Part shown: in pieces, positions 55,479 through 62,964 of the stretch
Position numbering within the stretch: position 1 is the stretch's first letter
How the letters are laid out: every line of letters starts with the position of its first letter
DNA from: Negadavirga shengliensis
GTDB lineage: Bacteria > Bacteroidota > Bacteroidia > Cytophagales > Cyclobacteriaceae
Reading direction: 5' to 3'
Length of the DNA: 64,000 nucleotides
Assembly (NCBI RefSeq): GCF_042652345.1
Contig: NZ_JBHSJJ010000016.1
Span: 86,755 to 150,754 of the forward strand
Translations under genes and position numbers: made by a program
The notes under the pieces: model-generated
Seen by the model: only the letters and a program-made list of their open reading frames with translations
What the model was told of the DNA's origin: nothing
Databases searched by the model: none

Positions 55479-55489
55479 GGATCCGCCAG

Positions 55490-55717
55490 CCCTTCCAAGA
55501 CCATCGACTATATCGGGGAGTTTGTCTTTGAGAACAGTGCCCTGGATTACCTGCTGCATGAAGAAGAGGACAAACCGTCAAGAAACAGTCCGGTGGACTG
55601 TTTTAGGTTTGGGCCAGGCTGCAGGGTGGGGAAGCACATGCAAATATCTCCCCGTCCTGAAGTACCATCCCGAAATACGAATTTTTCGTCAAGGACCACC
55701 TGGGCAATATCCGGCAG
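55490..55717 (+). pseudogene. Broken 5' part of rhs module 1
   Basis: Frame 55413-55721 encodes the Rhs piece SKTIDYIGEFVFENSALDYLLHEE, ending near 55563. Homology then resumes in another frame as KYEFFVKDHLGNIRQV (from 55673), leading directly into the open frame at 55718. Between them lies about 110 bp with a hairpin at 55583-55603 and a TGA at 55658. The rest of the large N-terminal Rhs protein is absent, so this is a truncated and interrupted remnant. Confidence 0.65.
55583..55603. repeat. Palindromic insertion within rhs coding sequence
   Basis: A perfect 9-bp inverted repeat (AAACAGTCC / GGACTGTTT) with a 3-nt loop lies in the stretch that separates two Rhs reading frames. Confidence 0.6.
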
Positions 55718-57322
55718 GTGATCCGTTCGTCCACGCTGGACCTGCTCGCCACCATGGAGGAAGCCCGTGCGGAAGAAGAGGAGGCCCTTTTCGAGAACCT
55801 GCCCCAGAGCCGCCAGGGTGCCGCCGAACACAACGTTACCCCGGAGGGTTACAGCACCGCCTGGCTCAATGCCGCGCGGGGACGGATCCTGGGGCCCGCC
55901 CGTGCGCAGGAGGTGCAGCGGGGCGACAGCATCACCCTGTCCGTATTCGGCAAATACGTGGACAAAAGGAAGGTCCGGCTGCTGCCCGCCTCGCTGGTAA
56001 AAGCCAAAGCCAGTCCGGAAACGCTCAGACAGCTCACCGAACTGGGCCAGCAGTACCGGGCCGCGGGTCCGAACCAGCTGCTGCTCTACCATGCCGTGCA
56101 CCTTGTCCTTGCGGACCTGCAGCGCAAACCCGTACCCGAAGCCTATATGGGCTATGCCCTGTATGACGCGGACAGCAATATGTATGACTCCGGCAAAGTC
56201 CCCCTGAGCAAAAAAGCCAGGAACGAGCACGAAGAGCTGCGCAAAAAGATCTATATTGCGGAAGACGGCCATATGGAAGCCTACCTCGTCAATGAAACGG
56301 AAGAAAACGTGGGCCGTGTCCGCCGCGGCGGATACGATGACTTCTCGATCATGAGCGACGGGTTTTTGGTCGTGCAGGAGACGCACTATGACCCCTGGGG
56401 GTTGGAATTGACGGGCCTGGGGTACCAATACGGAGGCGGGGTCAAGGCAAACCGTTACCTCTATAACGCGAAAGAGTTTGAGGGGCATCTGGGCTTGAAC
56501 CTCCATGATTATGGGGCTAGAATGTATGACGCTGCTATAGGACGATGGTTTGTTGTTGACCCCTTGGCTGAACTGGCACCGGGCCTGACGCCCTTCCGGT
56601 ACGGGTTCAACAATCCGGTCAGGTTTACCGATCCTTCCGGCATGTTTGAGTACTCCGACGGGTATTCGACACAGGACAGCAGGAACATCACCGGGGCCGT
56701 AAGCACCGTCAGCTACAGGCAGGACGACGAGCGCGGCAGTCTGCAGACCGACCCCCTGCACGGCAGGCCGGTCTGGATGGGCCAGAATTATAACGTAAAC
56801 GCCTCCGGCAAAAGGGTGGGCTCCGTGTTCAGGTACGTGGAGTATGAGGATGGGTTTAGGAAAGATTTGGGGTTTGGATGGGAAAGTGGAGGAATGATCT
56901 GGCAGAATGGCGGGGGTATAAGTATTGGAAATTATCTGTCAGACGATCTTTTTACAGTCACTAATCCCCAAATGGTGGGAGGTACAGTCCCTTTCCTTCC
57001 GGGAGGTATCGGCGGCTGGAGTAACCTGAAAAATTTATCCGGTTTAGCCAAGGATTTAAGAAGAATATTTGATGCCGCTAAGGGGGCGAGAGCACTGCCA
57101 AGCTTAGACGCTACGGGAAAAGTACATGGCACTTTGCCGAAAGTTCGAGATTTTGGCAGATACTCTATAGAAGAGCTACAAATTCTGTTAAAAGAGCTAA
57201 GACAAAGTGTTCAGACAAGGATAAAAGTAACATCAAAAATGGGTAGAGACCAGGCTCATGGTCAAAGACAAGGAGCGGAACAAGATTTGATAAAATCATT
57301 AGAAAAATATCTTGGACAATAG
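55718..57322 (+). CDS. Orphan Rhs core with C-terminal tip 1 (candidate toxin)
   Basis: A 534-residue open frame with only a GTG at its start; it is the C-terminal part of an Rhs protein. The core shows YLYNAKEFEGHLGLNL, HDYGARMYDAAIGRWFVVDP, LTPFRYGFNNPVRF and TDPSGM, the RHS-repeat-associated core signature. About 90 residues of a conserved linker follow (DGYSTQDSRNITG to YVEYEDGFRKDLGFG), then a variable tip of about 145 residues. The tip ends in a charged domain (HGTLPKVRDFGRYSIEE, GRDQAHGQRQGAEQDLI) resembling small nuclease-type tips, family not assigned. The core is GC-rich and the tip AT-rich. Without the N-terminal Rhs shell it is probably not secreted by itself. Confidence 0.75.
   Translation: MIRSSTLDLLATMEEARAEEEEALFENLPQSRQGAAEHNVTPEGYSTAWLNAARGRILGPARAQEVQRGDSITLSVFGKYVDKRKVRLLPASLVKAKASPETLRQLTELGQQYRAAGPNQLLLYHAVHLVLADLQRKPVPEAYMGYALYDADSNMYDSGKVPLSKKARNEHEELRKKIYIAEDGHMEAYLVNETEENVGRVRRGGYDDFSIMSDGFLVVQETHYDPWGLELTGLGYQYGGGVKANRYLYNAKEFEGHLGLNLHDYGARMYDAAIGRWFVVDPLAELAPGLTPFRYGFNNPVRFTDPSGMFEYSDGYSTQDSRNITGAVSTVSYRQDDERGSLQTDPLHGRPVWMGQNYNVNASGKRVGSVFRYVEYEDGFRKDLGFGWESGGMIWQNGGGISIGNYLSDDLFTVTNPQMVGGTVPFLPGGIGGWSNLKNLSGLAKDLRRIFDAAKGARALPSLDATGKVHGTLPKVRDFGRYSIEELQILLKELRQSVQTRIKVTSKMGRDQAHGQRQGAEQDLIKSLEKYLGQ
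56453..56875 (+). repeat. Rhs core/linker repeat, copy A1
   Basis: 423 bp that recur almost unchanged and at the same length at 60896-61318, and in part (right-hand half) at 62743-62964. The homology stops sharply after the codons for GFRKDLGF, where the tips begin. Confidence 0.85.
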
Positions 57323-57327
57323 TAAAT

Positions 57328-57804
57328 ATGAAATCAACAAGAAAAATTCTCACAATGTTAGTTCGTGAACTGAATAATTATCTTGATAATATTAAATCTA
57401 TTAATATAGTCTCAGGATATTACAACGAAATATTAGGGGATACTTCTTTTTTATTAGCGGGACTACTTGAATCACTACTAAAGAAAAACAATATTGAATG
57501 GGATAAAAAAAAATGGATTGACGATAGTCTAATAACAAATATAATTTGCCAAAATGATAAAGTGATTATTGAAGGAGTGATGATATGGGGCAAAATGAAT
57601 ACTACTGAACAATGGACAGATCCATTTTTTTTTGAAATAGAGCTGCTCAAGGATGAAATAGGCTTTAAGAAATTTACCTTTTTGTTTTGCGATTTGAAAC
57701 ATACTGAAATAACATATGAGGAATTTAGAGATAATGGTGATTATTGGGTTAGTACAAATAGGAAGTGGAAGTATGTAATCAATTCAAATGAAGTTGTGAT
57801 ATAA
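57328..57804 (+). CDS. Candidate immunity protein 1 (cytoplasmic)
   Basis: A 158-residue, AT-rich gene that starts 5 bp after tip 1. The product has no signal peptide or membrane segment; it shows alternating helices and strands, for example ILTMLVRELNNYLDNIKS, DTSFLLAGLLESLLKKN and PFFFEIELLKDEIGFKKF. Position after a toxin-like tip and low GC are typical of immunity genes. The lack of a signal suggests that tip 1 acts in the cytoplasm. The family is not recognised. Confidence 0.6.
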   Translation: MKSTRKILTMLVRELNNYLDNIKSINIVSGYYNEILGDTSFLLAGLLESLLKKNNIEWDKKKWIDDSLITNIICQNDKVIIEGVMIWGKMNTTEQWTDPFFFEIELLKDEIGFKKFTFLFCDLKHTEITYEEFRDNGDYWVSTNRKWKYVINSNEVVI

Positions 57805-57909
57805 AAGCCAACGAGGGAAGCACAACGGTTTACGCGTCTGTTTCAAATGGAGTAAGTTGTTTAGCCCTGACTGGTGATCCTGAATGGCTTTTGGAGCCAA
57901 GATGTATAG

Positions 57910-57941
57910 CCTGTCCCGATGAGCGAAGCGATATCGGGAAT
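57910..57941 (+). repeat. TCCCG/CGGGA palindromic element inside rhs module 2
   Basis: CCTGTCCCGATGAGCG with a mirrored end ATATCGGGAAT. It interrupts the codons for Y-D-P in ARMY[D]PAIGRW: the left part (GGAGCCAAGATGTAT) ends at 57907 and the right part (CCCGCTATAGGG) begins at 57943. Confidence 0.7.
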
Positions 57942-58737
57942 GCCCGCTATAGGGAGATGGAGCGTACTGGACCCGTTGGCTGAACTGGCACCGGGCCTGA
58001 CGCCCTTCCGGTACGGGTTCAACAACCCCATCCGATTCACCGATCCCACGGGCATGTTTGAGTGGACGGATGGGTATGGAACATATGACTCCAATAGTTC
58101 AACCATTTCCAAAGGAGCATTCAGTGGCAGCTATCAGGGAACAGGGTCAGATCTTAATTTTGGAAGTAGCGCCGGGACTACAGTGGTAGCTTCGATTGAG
58201 GGAGGAGGCCAAGTGGTTGTCGCCTTCGGAGGACTGAAGGATAATTATTGCTGTCCAACTGGAAGAGATAACTTAATTTCCAGTGAATCGCAGAATCAAA
58301 AATACCCAGTTAGCGTTGACCTTAATAACAAACCAGATAAGTTGTATGCCGATATCATTTCATTATATGATTGGTTGTTTAAAGGTCCATTTATCAGACA
58401 ACCTAATGACGGCAGAAAAAAGAACTTTTTTAACATTAATGATTTTGTATTGAATGTTCCAGACAAGGGGGATGGGTTGACAGCTATAATTAGTAGAACT
58501 TTGGAAACTTCGGATGGGATCAAATTTTCATGGGCAATTCAACCTTATAATGTTAATAGGGCGGAACATTATGACAAGGGATATCTAACCTCAATTCAAA
58601 GCAATAGTTTTCCTGATAGGGGACAAATTCATTTGATTGGTGGGCCAACTGGCAAAAATGCTGTTTTCACATTTACAATATTTAATAAAAGCAACTATGA
58701 ACCTGTCTTTAAACAAATATATAAAGGGTATCGGTAA
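57919..58737 (+). CDS. Orphan Rhs core fragment with tip 2
   Basis: A 272-residue frame. The first residues come from the palindromic element; Rhs homology then reads AIGRWSVLDPLAELAPGLT, FRYGFNNPIRFTDPTGMFE and WTDGYGTYDS (to about residue 55). After that the tip is unrelated to the other modules: a Gly/Ser/Thr-rich piece (STISKGAFSGSYQGTGSD), then a soluble domain with LYADIISLYDWLFKGPF and FVLNVPDKGDGLTAII. No toxin motif is recognised. The ATG at 57919 is within the inserted element and may not be a real start. It overlaps the next gene by 41 bp. Confidence 0.65.
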   Translation: MSEAISGMPAIGRWSVLDPLAELAPGLTPFRYGFNNPIRFTDPTGMFEWTDGYGTYDSNSSTISKGAFSGSYQGTGSDLNFGSSAGTTVVASIEGGGQVVVAFGGLKDNYCCPTGRDNLISSESQNQKYPVSVDLNNKPDKLYADIISLYDWLFKGPFIRQPNDGRKKNFFNINDFVLNVPDKGDGLTAIISRTLETSDGIKFSWAIQPYNVNRAEHYDKGYLTSIQSNSFPDRGQIHLIGGPTGKNAVFTFTIFNKSNYEPVFKQIYKGYR

Positions 58738-59296
58738 ATTGATTAACGCATTGGTAATAATTGCTTATTTAGTTTCATGTTCTCATGAAAAAAAGAACAT
58801 GGGAACACAGAAGGAGTACCGAACATTAATTGATGAATTCAATATGGTATTTCCCTTCTTGAATTTGGATGACTCCTGGGAACCCAATATTGAATCAAAT
58901 CCAAGCCAGGAATATTTTTTTCAAATTGAGAAGAAGGACAGTTTGGCTAAATTCAATAATATTTGGATCAATAAATATAAATATGTTTCAGAAGGAATCA
59001 GCGATTCTTCTTCTAATGTATGTTATTCTATTTCACGCATATTCTATTATTGGTTTGATGGAAAAGAAGGTAGAGCAGTTGAATACAATGATCGTCTGGA
59101 TACCTTATGGGAGTACAAACACATTGGAGAAATAACAGACCTTCATCAGGAAATATTTATTAAAGGGAAATATCAATTTATGTACAGCAACCATATGTTA
59201 AAACCTGAGCAAAGGAAATATTTTGAAATCCATTCGGATTCTTTAAGAAACATAGGAGGAAATGATCTGCCGGAGCTTCCAGAAATTGATGGATAA
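58697..59296 (+). CDS. Candidate immunity lipoprotein 2
   Basis: A 199-residue protein with a lipoprotein signal (LINALVIIAYLVSCSHEK). The mature part is acidic and Tyr/Phe-rich (YRTLIDEFNMVFPFLNLDD, FFQIEKKDSLAKFNNIWINK, SISRIFYYWFDGKEG). It starts inside the 3' end of tip 2, as immunity genes often do. A membrane-anchored immunity protein suggests that tip 2 acts in the periplasm. No known family is recognised. Confidence 0.6.
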   Translation: MNLSLNKYIKGIGKLINALVIIAYLVSCSHEKKNMGTQKEYRTLIDEFNMVFPFLNLDDSWEPNIESNPSQEYFFQIEKKDSLAKFNNIWINKYKYVSEGISDSSSNVCYSISRIFYYWFDGKEGRAVEYNDRLDTLWEYKHIGEITDLHQEIFIKGKYQFMYSNHMLKPEQRKYFEIHSDSLRNIGGNDLPELPEIDG

Positions 59297-59572
59297 TGAT
59301 TTCCCTGCTGGCTGTAGTTTTTAGAAGGCATGGAGCGTACGCCGTACAGTGGCCGGAAGGATCTGCTCCCTTATTTTCACAAGAATTTGCATATTGATTT
59401 TTGGGAGTTTAATTTATGGTTTGGGGGAAATCAAACTCCAAATTGGAACTGAATGCGGGGATGGCACTGACATATTGCGAGCGTACAAGCATGGAAGCCT
59501 ACCTTGTAAATGAAACGGAAGAAAACGTAGGCCGTGTCCACCGTGGCGGATTCGATGACTTCTCGATTATGA

Positions 59573-60469
59573 GTGACGGGTTTTTGGTCGTGCAGGAGAC
59601 GCATGAAGCCTGTCCCGAAAGCGCAGCGCATCGGGAATCCCTGGGGGTTGGAATTGACGGGCCTGGGATACCAATACGGAGGAGGGGTCAAGGCAAACCG
59701 TTACCTCTACAACGGGAAGGAACTGCTGACCGATCATAACCTCAATATCTACGACTATGGAGCCAGGGGTTACGACCCGGCGATAGGCAGGTGGAGCGTC
59801 ATAGATCCGCTTTCCGAGCAGATGCGAAGACATTCCCCTTATAACTATGCCTTCAACAATCCGTTGAGGTTTATTGATCCTGATGGGATGGCTCCGAAGA
59901 ATTGCTGTCCAGGGTCTTCCGGTTCGGTGTTCAATTCAGAAGTACAGAAGAAATTCGGATTTATCAAATCAGGGCTAGACAATCTTTTCGGCATAAGCGG
60001 CAGCAACACTGCTTCGAAACCGGGGAATAGTCAATCAGCCGGTGTAGTACTGGAGAGTGAATTTGGCAGCGGACCTATGGACTCAGGGACAAAAGGAGAT
60101 ATAGGGGGCATTGTAAACACCGATGGGTTGGGTGATATCGGGAAGGGTTCCCCATCAGGAGGTATGATGGAAAAGATTGCAGATATGATGGGAAGTCTAT
60201 ATGGTCTCGTGTCTGAGTTTTTCAGTAATGATTCGGGTAATTCGACTCAAAACAACAATGCCATCGAGACTGCCTCTGCCCCTTCTGGTACTGCTGATTC
60301 AGAACCGAATAACGTCAATGTCAATGGCTCGCAGACCACCGCTGGTCCTGACAGTAACAAGAATATGAACGCAGATACGGTTCGGGGTGACTTCGTTGGT
60401 CGAAATGGAAATATTGGCAAGTTCAGAATTATATTAGGATACTTTAGAAAAGAAATATTATGTACCTGA
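59573..60469 (+). CDS. Orphan Rhs core fragment with tip 3 (frameshifted at its 5' end)
   Basis: Rhs homology begins at about 59487 (MEAYLVNETEENVGRVHRGG, read in the frame of 59416-59739) and switches frame at the palindromic element 59609-59638. It continues in this frame as PWGLELTGLGYQYGGG, NRYLYNGKELLTDHNLNIYD, DPAIGRWSVIDPLSEQMRRH and FNNPLRFIDPDGM. This core type is the more canonical RHS form and differs from modules 1, 4 and 5. The tip (from about residue 105) is Gly/Ser/Asn-rich and low complexity, ending FVGRNGNIGKFRIILGYF. A toxic domain is not obvious; it may be truncated. Confidence 0.6.
   Translation: MTGFWSCRRRMKPVPKAQRIGNPWGLELTGLGYQYGGGVKANRYLYNGKELLTDHNLNIYDYGARGYDPAIGRWSVIDPLSEQMRRHSPYNYAFNNPLRFIDPDGMAPKNCCPGSSGSVFNSEVQKKFGFIKSGLDNLFGISGSNTASKPGNSQSAGVVLESEFGSGPMDSGTKGDIGGIVNTDGLGDIGKGSPSGGMMEKIADMMGSLYGLVSEFFSNDSGNSTQNNNAIETASAPSGTADSEPNNVNVNGSQTTAGPDSNKNMNADTVRGDFVGRNGNIGKFRIILGYFRKEILCT
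59609..59638 (+). repeat. TCCCG/CGGGA palindromic element inside rhs module 3
   Basis: CCTGTCCCGAAAGCGC with mirrored GCATCGGGAAT. Compared with module 1 (QETHYDPWGLEL) it replaces the Y-D codons and adds 28 bp in total, causing the frame switch. Confidence 0.75.
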
Positions 60470-60864
60470 CGGTTATTAGACTAATTGCATTATTTTTCCT
60501 TTTAGGACTGTTCTCCTGTAGTAATCAGGTGGAATATATCGAATTGGAAGTCTTGGTAAGTGATACTGTAAAGATTGAGGAAAAGGTATTGGCGAGGATC
60601 TACTCAAATAACAGTGATTGGAAGATTGTAAAGGCATATTTTGAATGTGAGGACAAGTTGAAAGCGGATAAGGTAGATGCTCTGAATGAAACAATTGAAG
60701 GTTGTAGCAAAGAGTTGTTTGTGAGGAATGACACGGTCATTATTCAGTTTACACCTACTAAATTAGGTTTAAACGATTTTGGGAAGATAAAGACTCTGAT
60801 GAAGAAGGGATCGGACAAATTCAAAGTCTTGGAATCTGACTTTAGTTATATTGTCATCCAATGA
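60460..60864 (+). CDS. Candidate immunity lipoprotein 3
   Basis: A 134-residue protein with a lipobox (IALFFLLGLFSCSNQ). The mature part is a compact, mostly beta domain: YIELEVLVSDTVKIEEKVLA, KIVKAYFECEDKLKA and LFVRNDTVIIQFTPTKLGLN. It overlaps the end of tip 3 by 10 bp, so translation is coupled. A lipoprotein immunity again suggests a periplasmic target. The family is not known. Confidence 0.6.
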   Translation: MYLTVIRLIALFFLLGLFSCSNQVEYIELEVLVSDTVKIEEKVLARIYSNNSDWKIVKAYFECEDKLKADKVDALNETIEGCSKELFVRNDTVIIQFTPTKLGLNDFGKIKTLMKKGSDKFKVLESDFSYIVIQ

Positions 60865-60895
60865 CCAGATTAAGGTAGTGAAGAGTCTTGTATAG

Positions 60896-61318
60896 CGTTA
60901 CCTCTATAACGCGAAAGAGTTCAAGGGGCATCTGGGCTTGAACCTCCACGATTATGGGGCTAGAATGTATGACGCTGCTATAGGACGATGGTTTGTTGTG
61001 GACCCATTGGCTGAACTGGCACCGGGCCTGACGCCCTTCCGGTACGGGTTCAACAATCCGGTCAGGTTTACCGATCCTTCGGGCATGTTTGAGTACTCCG
61101 ACGGGTATTCTACACAGGACAGCAGGAACATCACCGGGGCCGTAAGCGCCGTCAGCTACAGGCAGGACGACGAGCGCGGCAGCCTGCAGACCGATCCCCT
61201 GCACGGCAGGCCTGTCTGGATGGGCCAGAATTATAACGTAAACGCCTCCGGCAAAAGAGTGGGTTCCGTGTTCAGTTATGTGGAGTATGAGGATGGGTTT
61301 AGGAAAGATCTGGGGTTT
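60896..61318 (+). repeat. Rhs core/linker repeat, copy A4
   Basis: 423 bp nearly identical to 56453-56875 without length change. It begins abruptly 32 bp after the immunity 3 stop and ends after the GFRKDLGF codons. Confidence 0.85.
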
Positions 61319-61813
61319 ACACTGAGAGGCGCTGGGGACTTCGGGGATAGCGGACGTGCTAACGCGGGGGGAGGTAATGACTTTTCATTGGTAAATATGT
61401 ACCTACACTTCCAGTTTGGTGGCGGAAAACCAATGACTTTAAATATGTCATCCTTTGATTTTAGCGGAACATCACAAAGATCGCTTGGTTTAACGGGTAT
61501 GACACCTGGCGACATTAGATCTGTCAATTTATTCAACGCTGGTGCAACAAACCACGCCGCATTGGCATTTGGAAGGGTAAGGATGGAATATCATGGAAAT
61601 AATCAGTTTTCAATAGTTTCTGACCCATCAGCCCGCTTTGATTTTAATCCATTAATTGATCCAAATGCTTCTTGGGGCAGAAATGCAGGTAATGTTTTGG
61701 GAGCAGCAATTAATTACAACTTGTGGTTAGGCCCCAGATCTCTATTAGTTCCGCTTATATTTGGTGGTCCGTACGATGTTAATTTTATAGGAACAACTTC
61801 CATTCCACGATGA
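60938..61813 (+). CDS. Orphan Rhs core with C-terminal tip 4 (candidate toxin)
   Basis: A 291-residue frame with no ATG at a sensible start (TTG at 60938 inside the repeat). The core is that of module 1 from YLYNAKEFKGHLGLNL on, including DPSGMFEYSDGYSTQDS and YVEYEDGFRKDLGF. The tip then begins at TLRGAGDFGDSG and covers about 165 residues: NMSSFDFSGTSQRSLGLTG, LFNAGATNHAALAFGRVRM, DPNASWGRNAGNVLGAAINY and LLVPLIFGGPYDVNFIG. The family is not recognised. The stop overlaps immunity 4 (ATGA). Confidence 0.68.
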   Translation: MNLHDYGARMYDAAIGRWFVVDPLAELAPGLTPFRYGFNNPVRFTDPSGMFEYSDGYSTQDSRNITGAVSAVSYRQDDERGSLQTDPLHGRPVWMGQNYNVNASGKRVGSVFSYVEYEDGFRKDLGFTLRGAGDFGDSGRANAGGGNDFSLVNMYLHFQFGGGKPMTLNMSSFDFSGTSQRSLGLTGMTPGDIRSVNLFNAGATNHAALAFGRVRMEYHGNNQFSIVSDPSARFDFNPLIDPNASWGRNAGNVLGAAINYNLWLGPRSLLVPLIFGGPYDVNFIGTTSIPR

Positions 61814-62277
61814 AAAAGGTTATAGCTATATCAGTAATAGCAGTTTTAGCAATGATAACAAGCTGCTCTGAACAAAAGTATCCTGATTTAGGTGATGGAT
61901 ACAGTTTTGATAGTGATGGTAAATACACTTTAGCTATTGTGAATTCTCAAAATACAATAATGGTTGGAAGTCATGTATTGGAATATGCTTTTGACACTAT
62001 CTTTGTTGTAGTATCACAGAGACCATGGGATGATCCAAGTATTCCGGGATTAAAAGAAATGACATATAAGCAGAGGAACGAAGCTTTTGAAAAAAGCACG
62101 TTCCGACAGTATTGGATTATCAACAAAAAAGGGAAGAACGAACACATAGGCATTTTTGGGAGTGGAAATGATATGCGTGCTAAATATTCAAATGTTTACG
62201 GCCCTTTTTCAAAAGAAGAATATTTGCAGAAGCGGAAGGAATTAGGAGTACCGAAGGAATTACAACTAAAGGAATAA
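61810..62277 (+). CDS. Candidate immunity lipoprotein 4
   Basis: A 155-residue lipoprotein (VIAVLAMITSCSEQ). The mature domain contains YSFDSDGKYTLAIVNSQ, RQYWIINKKGKNEHIGIFG and the C-terminal block YGPFSKEEYLQKRKELGVP. The last block matches GPLTLNEFNKKRLELGVSE in immunity 5, so these two belong to one family; they recall DUF3997-type lipoproteins, but that is a weak comparison. It is coupled to tip 4 by a four-base overlap. Confidence 0.65.
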   Translation: MKKVIAISVIAVLAMITSCSEQKYPDLGDGYSFDSDGKYTLAIVNSQNTIMVGSHVLEYAFDTIFVVVSQRPWDDPSIPGLKEMTYKQRNEAFEKSTFRQYWIINKKGKNEHIGIFGSGNDMRAKYSNVYGPFSKEEYLQKRKELGVPKELQLKE

Positions 62278-62334
62278 TAAAAAGCCCAGCTTGGAAAATT
62301 GGTCAGATTGCAAAGGTTTTTTTAGATATCAATC

Positions 62335-62647
62335 ATGATTAAATTCATATTAATAACTCTGGTTTCTATGTGACCACTATCGTCTGCGTAGCAGTTGGTG
62401 TGCTTATTCCGTTGATTCCACATATTATGAGATTCATGTTAATGACTCCATAGTAGCCATCAATCACGAGTCGTTTGGACCGGTAGAATATGGTTATGAA
62501 TTGCGATCAGCCTCATTAATAGTCTATGATCATCTCCAAGATGTATCGAAGGCCTGGAAAGTGATGAAATGCAAGCCGCGGGTGCTGGTACTTGAAACGG
62601 GCGAAGAAACCGTTATCTACAAAAAACTGAAAGTTGGTGACGATTAA
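62335..62647 (+). pseudogene. Decayed small lipoprotein (immunity-like) gene
   Basis: An ATG at 62335 begins a signal-like MIKFILITLVS and hits TGA after 12 codons. Another frame continues without a stop from about 62365 to TAA at 62645: CDHYRLRSSW, DSTYYEIHVNDSIVAINHES, YGYELRSASLIVYDHLQD, KPRVLVLETGEETVIYKKL. A single frameshift near the end of the signal would join them as a small lipoprotein starting ...SCDHYR. It is AT-rich like the immunity genes. The tail to 62742 holds only a short 26-codon frame (62654-62734). Confidence 0.45.
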
Positions 62648-62742
62648 TTTGAAATGAAACACAACGACATGACCTATATGAAATTTCAAGAGGCCTTTAT
62701 ATCGAGGTACTTAGAAAAATCTAAATCAAATTAAAAACCGTA

Positions 62743-62964
62743 CCGACGGGTATTCGACACAGGACAGCAGGAACATCACCGGGGCCGTAAGCACCGTCAG
62801 CTACAGGCAGGACGACGAGCGCGGCAGTCTGCAGACCGACCCCCAGCATGGCAGGCCGGTCTGGATGGGGCAGAATTATAACGTAAACGCCTCCGGCAAA
62901 AGAGTAGGCTCCGTGTTCAGGTACGTGGAGTATGAGGATGGGTTTAGGAAAGATCTGGGGTTTG
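62743..62964 (+). repeat. Rhs linker repeat, copy A5 (partial)
   Basis: 222 bp nearly identical to the right-hand half of 56453-56875, from the DGYSTQDSR codons to GFRKDLGF. It begins 8 bp after a short open frame and has no start codon. Confidence 0.85.

Noticed and set aside
55547..56761. 404-codon minus-strand frame antisense to rhs module 1
   Set aside because: It is a shadow caused by the high GC of the Rhs core; the plus strand carries the clear Rhs motifs.
55490..62964. CRISPR or simple tandem repeat interpretation of the repeated blocks
   Set aside because: Repeat copies are hundreds of bases long, coding, of unequal length and separated by different genes of 400 bp or more.
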